Of a DNA stretch of 64,000 bases, positions 36,501 through 48,500 are shown one piece after another. A program made the translations under genes and the position numbers. Below the pieces are notes generated by a model, which did not search any database, had not been told where the DNA came from, and was given only the letters and a program-made list of their open reading frames with translations. Source of the stretch: Tanypteryx hageni (Eukaryota; Arthropoda; Insecta; Odonata; Petaluridae); assembly GCA_028673005.1 (NCBI GenBank), contig CM054112.1, forward strand, positions 188,064,564 through 188,128,563, given 5' to 3'. Position 1 is the first letter of the stretch. The number at the start of each line of letters is the position of its first letter.

Positions 36501-39500
36501 AACATGTTCTTAATATTTTTAACTAATGCAAACTACTTTCATACAAGTTCCTAAACTAATTTTGATGTTTTAAAAATGTAATGCATTATTATTATACTAG
36601 CATAATTATAAATATGATGGGCATATGCAGATTAAGTATTAAAATTAAGGTACTTCCCATTCTTTCTCACTTTCTCTCATCCTCCCTCTCTCCCTCCTGT
36701 TCTCCCTCTCCATCCTATTCTCCCTCTCTTCCTCCTATCCTCCCTCTAAAGGGTTAAATGTAAGAGTGGACCTTATGGTCTAAATTTCACACGAATAAAG
36801 ATCTATCAATCTATCTCTTCTCCATTCCTTTTCCCTCATATTCTTCTCCTTCTCTTCTTAGCATCCTCCCTCTTCCTCTCTCTCCCCTCAAAAATGTAGC
36901 TATCTCTCTCAGCGTGATATAGGTAGTTAAAAATCTTACATACAAAATTAATATTTATATGTTAAACATGACACTAGACAACTTCTTTATGGCCAAAATT
37001 ATTTTAACTCTCTGGAACATACTATGTATAATGTGAATTCTAAATTTTTTACTTTAGAGTCCATATAAAGTACTAGTAGTTGGTGCTTGCATACTGCAAG
37101 CATTTCATCTCACATTAAAAGAACATTCATTTTTCAGACAAATTTCAACATCAACATTTCAGCACCTTCTACTAGTATGTTATATCCTCCTCTGTAAGGA
37201 ACGTCTATATATAATGATAATTTCATTAAATTAAAATTTATAATCTTATTCATTTACTTTTAGTCAGAAATTAAAAACTTGTCCAGCTTTCGCCGAAAAT
37301 GTATTCAAAATCTTTTTAAAAATTCAGCAATCTCTATATCTGACTTGGGAACCCTCATGAACACAATATCAATGAACAATAGAATGTCTGTTTTTACCTT
37401 TGTATTGTTTATCGTAACCAAGGCACTAATGAAATAATTATGCAACATCAAATCTACTGTGCCGCGATGATGTGTACTTGACTGATTGACACGAGCACAG
37501 ATGAAGTTTTTACAAGTTTCTGATGTTTTCACCCTCACACGCACTCTATTCTAATTTATTTTTTCTGCATCCGAGTTTCTTCCTAAAAGAAAATCCGTCA
37601 TTCTTTTATCAATTTTCACAACATTTCTAAGGAAGAATAATATGAAAAAAGAAGACTTGTTAGAAAAAAATCAGCCAAGGATGAACACTCAAAACGTAAA
37701 CGAAGCGGCTCAAATCTCTAAAATAAAAGCAAAAGATACCATCCCAAAAACTTTATTGTACACTAGAAAGATGCTGACGGCAAAAGGACCTAATAACCTC
37801 GAGGTTTTCAAGACTCTTTCATGCATCAGTCATGCTCTAACAGGTATATGAGAGCATGGGCACGGGAAGATATGGCGCTGGTTACGAAGAGCTAATGGAC
37901 AGAACCCAAACAAATGGATCGCCCAGATCTATTAGTAGTGACCTTTCTAAGTGCATCAGAAAGACATTCTTATTATTTCATTGAAAGAAATGCAAATATG
38001 GCTGAGCAAAGATGGAGAAACACTGTCCCTTGGTTCCATTTTGTGTTCGATCTCCACACTGCACAGACGGTAAACCTTGAAGTTTCTTATAAGTTCTTAG
38101 TGAATACCTCTACTTTACATACCATCTGTTTTTAGGAATATATTCTTAAAAAATGAGCAATTTTTCTTTTCCCTGTATAGAAATGGCTAGTAGAAGTGCA
38201 CTGGGTTTCAGTGATGAAGAGATGCAAAAAATGTTGGAGGAATCCAATGTCATCTCACATAGTAGTGATAGTGAATATGATAGTGATAGTGGTTTTAGTT
38301 TTGCTGATGATGTTGCAGTTGAATTCATAAATCAGCCAGATAGCGTAGATGAAAAAAGAAGGGATGAAGAATTTCACTGGGAGAGTAGACTAGAATTTAA
38401 ACCACATCCATTGCTGAAGGGTTCAACTTCAAATAGCATTGAAATTTCATGAATTTGTGAACAGATGTGACGCATGATTATAATCCCAGTCAATCATAAA
38501 AAATTACACAAGACCAGCAGCGATGCAAATCACCTCAGTGACGAAAGTTTTCACATAAAAATTAGACAGAATTTCACATTAAAAACTAATTTGTGGACTG
38601 ATTCAATGCATATTAAAAAATTGACGGCAAGAAAATGAAATTTTGTTTTTAGGCATTTGCTGTTTCAAGTCTTCAATTCTTATAATGTTTTTAATAACTT
38701 TAATGTGCAAATGATTAACATGCTACACTCATCCCTGTATTAATCAAATGGAGAAAATAAACCTTCCCGCAGTCAAACCCATGACTAAAATGTGTACAGT
38801 GAGCAGCTTAATACTTAAAAGTAGTGCTCCCATGTAATTTCTGAAAGTTTGATAAAAAAAGAATGGAAAGTTTTTTAATTATAAGCTTTTTTATTTTCAC
38901 AGTTAATCAACCTGTTATCTTACAGCATGAGTTGATTTCTTAGCACGTTATTTAAATAGATTAATATATTTCTTAAATGTCTGCTTTCATTACAGAGAAA
39001 GACTGGCAGAAAAGTTGAACAAAATATTTTAATTATTTTGGCAACCAAAATGAGGAATAAATCATGGCCGACTAGTATTTCATCTGCAAAAAAGTATCTA
39101 CAATTGGATCTTATTAAACTATCTAATTAAAGAAATGCAGCAATCCAACAGAAAAATATCAAGATCACTTAATGGTTAAAATAAAATTGACAAATAACCT
39201 TTTTACGACCATTGGAGTACCTGTCTGCATCAAGTGAAAAATCAATATTATGGTACAATGATTAATGATATAAGTCAATCGTAATTTTATTTTCAACTCA
39301 CATGCTCCATCAACATCATAATTTGAGAGGTCAGGAAGGACAGAACGGGAGAATTCCAATATGTTGCACCATTGATCCTTATTAAGAACTCTATAGGAAG
39401 AACGGTCAAGGAAAGAGCAGAAGGAGGGCAACAGCGGCCAGCGCCTGCCCAAAAGTAACTGCAACATTGCTTTGCCAGTCTCAACATCCATACTACGTTG

Positions 39501-42500
39501 ATCCTTATCCTAAATGACAGGAAACAATGTTGAACCATTTTCATTTTTAATTTGATAATCTATAAAATTTGAGATAAATTTTCCCCAGCAGCTAAAAATA
39601 TTAACTTTGACTAAAATGGAGATTTATCAAAAGCAACTGAATTACTGTATTACAACATTGATCTTGCAGGCTACCAGTTTATATATATATTTTATTTAAA
39701 CTCTTCACTTTGAAAAATTTCAAATATTTATAATACAGTGTCTGTTATAACATGGGGTTAGGAGGACGTTTACAGCCACGTCAGAGACTTACCCGCAGTA
39801 TAAAGGTTTGCATTTCCAGGCTGGTGGACACAAAAAACCCCCTCTTATAAAGATGCTTAATTGAAAAACCAACAGAAGAATGCATATGTCTTTCATTAAC
39901 AATATAAGTATTCATGTAACATCATTACTGTGTTGAACCATCAAAATTACATCTTATTGAAATGCTTACCTTACATTTACACAAACACAATTGCATCAAC
40001 ACTCGTGCATAATTGATTAAAAGATATTTTACGTCATATAATTATAAAATCTTTAATTTGCTGCACCAAAATACTCGGATATCTTCTTCGGTTATGACTG
40101 ATGATAACATTTCTTCAATTCATATATGCCCTTATGCTTGCTAAATGTAATTTTTCAATTTTAAATGTCGTTTGATGGATTAACTTGGAAAATCTTACCT
40201 CACTTGTCATGTACACACACGAGACTACATACATATATTGTCAATATTTTCTAGAAATTTACATGTATTTCGGGAGACAAGGTCTGCCCTGCATTATATC
40301 TGAATCTGTTTAGTAACAAGTATCGCAATAAGAGGTTTTTACGGCATTATTATTTTACCAATAAAATATATATCAAATAGTTAAATTAAATCTAATAGTT
40401 TTAGATTTCATATGACACAAATTATTATCTTCTAACAATCAAAATGAATACTTAATTTATCATAATATATCCTTTTCTATAATCAAACCAAAGCAAGGTG
40501 AGATTCTTTAAGATGTCAATACCTCATTAGACAATAAAAATGAGAAAAGAAAAATTTACTTTCATAATTAAGATTTTGTTAGGCTTGCAAAAATGCAGAA
40601 TTCAGAGTGCGGTTTTTAAGACTTTTTGCAAGAGAGCTTTCTTGTATCTGCAAAATGAGAAAAAGCAATATATCCTCTTTGGCAACTATGGCCACTTCCT
40701 TTTCCCTCTATCAGTTGTTTAAGTATTTTTGTTACTCAAATTAAAAATTAATTAGAAAGGAAATGTCTAGCTGAAAACTTTAATGACATTAGATCATTCA
40801 GCCTTTTGGTTGCTATCAGGTCTCACAAGGCATAGGACACTGTCATGCAACACCTCTCAAATTCAAATTTTAACTTACCCTTGCAAAGTCGTAGGCATAT
40901 CGGTAAATGCTCTTGAAGAGAGTCTGATCATTGAGCAGTGATCGGAGGTAGTCCAGCTTACCCTGTAACTTGTGCACCGTGTCACACCTGCAAAACATTA
41001 ACAAAAAGAAATCAAACCATTTTCCTCTGGTTGGAATAAAAAGTAGTGATAAAATAAATCTATTTACAAAAAAGTGTTTTCCTTCCCCAATGCAATGCCT
41101 CATGGGAAGGAGGGGAGGCAAATGCACTTGCATTCTTGGAGAAAGAGAGGGGATGGGATGGAGGGCTGAGAATTATGTCAGTCATGAGGAGTTTAAAATG
41201 TGCATGCGTACTGATAGGGGATCCACAATGAGAGGGGAAGGTGAGATGGTTTTGTTAGTTACAACAGAGCAGCAAATTTAATTCCGAGTAGCTATCATTT
41301 CTGCAATTTTTATTCCCCCCTGGTTGTTTGTTATTCATTCTTCATTTGTCATTGTTGTATCATATATATATATATATATATATGGATGTCAACAAGGTGT
41401 TGGGATGAGTTCTCTCTCTGTAGCTGAAGAAGGAGTAGTTCCGAAAGCTTTACGTTTGTGATGTTTCTGTGTTTTTGTGTTATTTTACGTGTGTCGCTTC
41501 GACATCCCCGGGGCCTCGCCAACCTGAAGTCGTCTGATTGGTGAGTGCTCACTGGGTTTCCTCATCCCAACACCTTGTTGACATCCATATATTCATTTTA
41601 CCTTTCCTTTTCCGTAAGTTGTTATATATATATAGTATTTTTCTGGCAATAAGACACTTTTTTCCAGAAAAATGACTCCCAAAATCAGCCTGTGTTAAAG
41701 GCTGAAGGTAAGATTATTACTGTATTCAGTACTGACATTCACAACCCACTGATCCCCTAAATGGAGTAACTGGCAGTTATACATTGTAAAAACATTAAAA
41801 TATACATTAACATTATTAATAATGAAAAAAATTGTTAATAAATACAGTAAAACCTTGTGCAATGTGAATTCTGACAATGAATTTTCATTATTGCACCTAC
41901 CGTGTGCTCACAATTACATTTAGGGGGTCAGTGGGTTTGTGAATGTCAGTAGTGAATATAGTAACAATCTTACTTTCATTCTATAAGACAGGCTGATTTT
42001 GGAAGTCATTTTTCTAAAAAAGTGTCTTATAGCCTAAAAAATATGGTATGTGTGTGTGCTTGTGTTTGCTAGTATTAACGTAGGTTCTTTAATAAAAATT
42101 ATAATGCACTTTAAAGAGAAGAATTACAGTGAATGAGAATGAATTATCTATGACTACATTTTTGTATCCTCTCTGCAAATTATACAAGCCACTCTTTTGG
42201 GAACTCAAACTTGCTGCTCACTCTGGCAGAATGTGTTCTTTCCTCAATTATTTGTTATAAAAATTCAGTGTTTATACTATGCCTGAGGCTACTTCACATA
42301 AAAAGTATCGAAAGCAACCCTAGATAAGCACAGAAATGGGTGTGGTATGAATAAACTATGTTAGCAACTGAAAGAACAAATATAGTTGTAAGTGATACAG
42401 TTGACTTCCTCATATATATGCTGGGGGAGGGGTGTCTGGGGCCAAAACCACCAAGTGAGGCTGCATGGCAAGTCCACAGCACAGAGTGCAGCATGTGGTC

Positions 42501-45500
42501 AGGCGTCAAAGGCGTCAGGGGTATAAATAAAATATTATTTTAACAATACATGTATATATGCAAAGACATTCACTTCAAAGAGTACAAAGATCAATATTTT
42601 TTAAAAAGTCTGTTTTTACAAAATTAAAATTGAAGAGAGAACTATATCATCATTAATATGAAATGCTCCAAACATACTTAAGGCAATAAAATGAATTTTA
42701 GAATCAAAATCAAATTGTTGAATTATTGTTAGTTAAATACTTGAAGATAAATCAGCAAAAATGTATACGTACTGAAGGTCTGTCAATCCCCTCAGCCATT
42801 CCTGCATGGTGAAGAAACCCATATTATGGGCTCCCATTTTCCAAGCCAATACTAGCATAACTACATTCTCAGGTTCTACTCCAATGTCTTCACAGTATTT
42901 CTCCATGCCCTCGGGACCTTCATGGTACAATTGAATGTAAAAAAACTACAATGAATAATAAAAATTCAACAATGAACAACAACTAACCCAATGAAATATT
43001 TCATGCACATCTATAATAATATAGCTAATTGTGCCTCACTCACTGACACAAAACTCTAAGGTACTTCTAGAAGGGATAGAAATCTGAAATTTGGTATGTT
43101 GGTAGGTTAAGTGACATAACCGACGAGAAAAATCGAAAATCACAAAAAAGTTTATATTTAAGAGGTCTTTTTAACCCCAATGTTGCATTTCAATACCCAT
43201 AAGAAAAGCATGGGATTCAATGCAAGGCTTTCTAAAAAAGCATTTTAAAATTACTTTAAATTTTTTACGAATTTAGATACGAATTCAGGAAAAGAACAGT
43301 TGTCTATCTGAAAGAACGGAGTACTTAATTTTTGAAAGCAGAATTCAAATACCTACCGAATTAATGTAAATATCTGCTTTTAATCGGAATCAAGTGTGAA
43401 TTTTTTCCTCTTTTCAACAATGTCAATCTTTAAATACTATGGCAATGACCTCAATGCTTTTAAAAGGATCTGATATTATACGTTACGATTGCAGTGATTT
43501 AATGCTTTTAATGGAAATTAATGCCGTCATAACGAATTACAGTTGAACTTCCATAACTCGAATCTCGAGGAAAAGTAATAATTATTCCGGTAATAGAAAG
43601 TTCAAGTTATGGAAATATCATATATTTTTAAATATTTCTACATATACAGTGGAACTTCTGCAACTCGAATCTCAAAGGAATGCAACAATTATTCGAGTTA
43701 TGGAAATATATTTTTTCATTTTTCTTTAATTGAATTAACATCAAGTTTATTCCCATAAGCACATAAGTTAACTTATCCTAATTTTCAATATCATGCATAT
43801 TATGAAAACATCATCATCAGTATTTTCTTCTGATAATATGTAAGATTTTAATCTATCCAAAACACTAATTGCATCACGCACTGTGATTGAGGGTATCATA
43901 TTGCAATTTTCACATACTAATGAAAGCACAAACATGACGATTAAATTTGGGTTATCGACAGTAGGAAGGAGCGAATAGGTTTGTTTTTCTCTAGTGCTAC
44001 AAGGGATCACAATAGGAGAAGCAATCCTGATAGCAGTGACATTTAAAATGTGAAAAGTATTTTAATGTTGTGTTTCGTAGTTTTTAGAGAAATTTGAACT
44101 CTTTTCAATTGTTAAATATAATGGCAGCATACCTATTTCTCGATATTTTTTATCCAAATATGCGGTAAAGTCATGGATAATGATGCCATTATCTTAACAG
44201 AAAATATCCTAATTTTTCCATAAATTTAATGTATAGGGTATAGTCTTAATGATGATTATTCTTATTACTCATGCACTGCAATCTGAGTCACAAAACTTGA
44301 AATACGAAAACTTGGACACGAGCCAATTGCCAGAGAATTCGGAAATTACGGATAGTTGCCTTAATTTCACGGAAAATTATAAATATATTGCTATTACTCA
44401 TGGAATTTATTATTTAATACATATAGCCTCCACGTGACTGAAGTGCTTTTGCCCTGGAGATCACATTGATTTATTTACGAGTTTAGATCTTGGTGTATGG
44501 CGATTTTTTTAAGCACTTGTAGTTTGCAAGCACCAACTACTCGCTTTCAATAAAACTAATAATACAATGAAAAAAGAATGTTTTCATTTCTACTATGACA
44601 ATAATAAATCATTACTTTTCAAAAATTAAAATATTGTCTCCTCACCAGTAACTAAGTCTTTTTTTCCAAACAAGCAAGTAAGTTGGGAATAATTTTGAAA
44701 CGAGAAAAAAGTCTGCTATGACCGGGAATCGAACCCGGGTCTTCCACTTGCCGGGCGGATATTCTACCACCACCCGGCAAGTGGAAGACCCGGGTTCGAT
44801 TCCCGGTCATAGCAGACTTTTTTCTCGTTTCAAAATTATTCCCAACATTACAGCTTATGCCTGTCTGGATAGGATCTTTAGATCGCTTTATTCCATCAAG
44901 CAAGTAAGTGTTAAAATGAATAACGAAAAAAAATTATGCCAAAGAATTAGAGCACCTAAGAAATGCATGATTATAGAATAAGGGTCTATAATAAAATTCT
45001 TATGGCAACAATGCTTCTCACCTAGTGTATCAGGATCATCAGGTGTTGTATACTCCCTGAACCAAGCGATGCAACGTTTGTGGCTAAAGCTGCTTCCTCC
45101 TCCGCCATGGTATGCATGTGGAGGGTGATGGTGATGATGGTGTTGGTGATGATGATGGTTACCTCCTACTGTCAGGACGGCAGGGGCTGATGAGCCCGAG
45201 GATTGATCTTCTGGTGGGCCCTTGTTGGCAGCTGTGCGTCTGAAATCACAAGTTGATGATTAATACACAAATGCCGGAATTCAATATCAAACAAAGCAAC
45301 ACTTCAAAATTATAGTTATTAAATTATACTAAGACTAATTAACTGTAACAATACTTTCCCAATAAGGAAATAATAAATAAATAACAGAAGAATTTCTAAA
45401 AAATTAGCACAAAAAAATGTTTCAGTTATTTATTTATTATTACATGCTATATTCAGCTTACATTAAACATTATCATTCCAAACAGAAATCATACAATATA

Positions 45501-48500
45501 CCTATAGAATTTAACATTAGAAGTATTTAAATGAACAATGATAACTTTTGATAAGCAAAATACTTTAAACCATCATATTTTATTAGCAATCAATTATCTT
45601 AAGTAAATCTGATCTAAAGGCTACTAAGTCTTTGGTCTTTTTTACACTTTCGGGTAACTTGTTGAAAAAAGGCAGGCCAATATCTAATACACTTTTTTGT
45701 AGAAACTTTATTTTTTATAGTCCAGTAGAAGTTCCCCTTTTCCCTGGCATCATGGTCATGTACCATATCTGCTGTAGTTATATTACCATATAAATAACTA
45801 GGAACTAACCTATTTTTTATTTTATAAACAAATAACAACATATTAATTTCAAATAATTATGTAATATCCAGCCAATCTAATTCTTTAAGCATATCACATG
45901 ATCTAGTCCTAATACTGCATTTTAAAATTATTCTCATACATTTGTTTTGCAACATCTCTTTTTTTCTTCCATGGTAACAAAATACAACAACAAACCACAA
46001 TATTGAAATTAAGACAACACAAGTACATTTATGTAGTATATATTCTTTTTGGCATACACAGATAAGTTCTGAGATGCTCTCCTCATAAAACCAACCTTAG
46101 CAATTTCTTTTAACATGTAATCACAATGACTGGATAAAGTAAGCTTACGATCTAGAACAGCCTAAACATTTGTGGTTTTTAACTATATCTAAATCACAGC
46201 CATCCATATTTATCCTAACGTCTGAGACAATAATATCACTGAATTGTCTATCACTACAAAAAACATAACTTTTGATTTGCATGCATTCAACTTTAGTTCA
46301 TTTACTTGAAAATATTTCTCAATATTCACTAATTCATTATTTATCACAGATACAATATTACACCTGCCTAATGCCAAATTTGTGCAAATTAGATTAATAA
46401 ATGGTATTTTAAAAATTATGTCCAAATTGATTAGCGCATTTAAAATTATGAATCATTTTTAGTGTTTATTTTTTCAGGAAACAAGCCATCTTCCTATCCA
46501 TGAGAATAATTAAACTGAACATGGAACAACCTGAGAAAGAAAATTATCTAAAAAAAAATACTATAGCTGGTGATTTTACTTTAAATATATTTCAGTGCTA
46601 GGAGTGTTTAACATCAATAATCTTTATCTTAAACATGACAGCCACCACACATTCACTTAATTCAAAATCCAATGATTAGTTCCCTTTCAAGTCTTATCTG
46701 ACTCTCCAGTTTAATCTCACTATCCTACATCACATCTTTTTTTATGAATCATTAAGTCATATCAGTGTTCCTGAATTACTTCATCTATCTACTAAATAGC
46801 AGATATATATGCAGTAACTCTGAAGTTCTCAACCTTTTCACGCTGAAAACACTTCACTAGACTAGAATAGAAGCTCATTCATATTTTGCTGTAGGATAGG
46901 GTGACCAACTGTCACAAATTTGGAGGGACAGTTCCTCCTTATCATCACTTGTCCTGCCTTGTTAAATGTCACAACTTGTGTCCCACTTATTGAAAAATCT
47001 TGATTAATATCCCAAATTGTCATTTAAATCATCCGGAACACCCTCACTGGCCACACCAAGCTATATAATATCTATTGCATCTACCTAAGGCTGACTCGTC
47101 AATAAATGCACTAAAAACAAGCCACTGTAATCTGTCCCTCCTTAAAATCGGTAAATATTTGAAAGTGTCCCTCCTTGGCTTCCTGAAAAGTTGGTCACCT
47201 TACTGTAGGAGACTATCGTCAGTTTCTAGCTAATATTCATTTTGGACCGTAGGCACAGTCCCACATTTATAACAATTGCACAAGAGCTTTCAACTTAATT
47301 TTTCAATCACTATTGCAGATAACCTACCACATCTGGGGACCACATATTGAGAACATCTGCTGCAATATTCAGAGATTTATGAAAGTAAAATTATAAAAAT
47401 AAAAAACATCATGAAACTCACTTTTATAATAAAATTAAAAGGAACATTCAAGGACCCAGAAGTATGTAAATAATAAATTACCATATTTACCCGAATCCAA
47501 GACTGTCAAAACATAAAAACGATTTTATGACCTAATTTCTCAGTGACTGTATTTGGTGTATATTTCGAACACACATATTTAGTATAGGTAAACTAGTTCA
47601 TTCATTAATTGAAATGATTTGTTACAAATTGTTTCTTTAAAAAATTAATTTTTAAATGTATTTTTAAAATTAAGACTTTATTAATTGAATTCCGGATTGT
47701 AAGTTTGCAATAAAAATACAATTATTTTATCCTATGTTTCATTTGTTTAAAAACATCAATTAAATGCATAATCATAGCTCCTACGGTTCAATGAAAACTC
47801 GTCGCGGTCATTTTTTCGCGCATCAATTCGTCTCAGTAAGTTCGCCGCGTATCAATGCATCGCACGGCAAACTCATCGTGCATCAATTCATCTCCTGACA
47901 AATTCGTGATAGTGTTTACAGTGGCTACAGAGATGACAATATTTTAGGTTCTACCATTGGAATGTAAACATATTAGGTGCTTTGTCATTAACTGAGCATG
48001 TGGATGTAGCACTATGGGAAAGCGGTGAGAAATGGAACTGCTACCAGCAGCAGGAGAGCCGTAAATAGCGGGAAGCGGCATGTATGGGAAGCAAAGGGAA
48101 ATATGAATGAGAAATGTCGTTAAAATAGAGAAGTATTTATTTGAAAACCATAACAAATCACAAATGAATTTCCATAGGACTAAAGGCAGTGATTTCTTCG
48201 AAGATTTTATCGAAGGCATCATCCTTGCCAAGGTGACGTCTCCACATGAACTCCTCCATGTAAAAACCATAAATTTCTTATTTGTTCTTCACTGCTTCAT
48301 ATTCCTCCACATCACATGACACCACATTCATTCCTAGGAAATCTGTGTTTTGCACATGATTTGAAGGAATATAAATGAAGAAGAACCTTACCCAATGGAG
48401 AGTGCAAATGTTAACATGGAAGGAAAACCAAGCCAACCACCAAACCAACCCAACCCGAGAGGTTTTGGTAAGTTTAAAATTGCCATAATAATGTTAACGT

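Noticed and set aside
36113..36526. 137-codon open frame (+)
   Set aside because: Lies over the right end of a pogo-like remnant (TTATAGGGAG repeats) and shows no transposase motif.
44684..44858. Pair of working tRNA genes in opposite orientation
   Set aside because: Each arm lacks the 5' half of a tRNA, including the acceptor strand.
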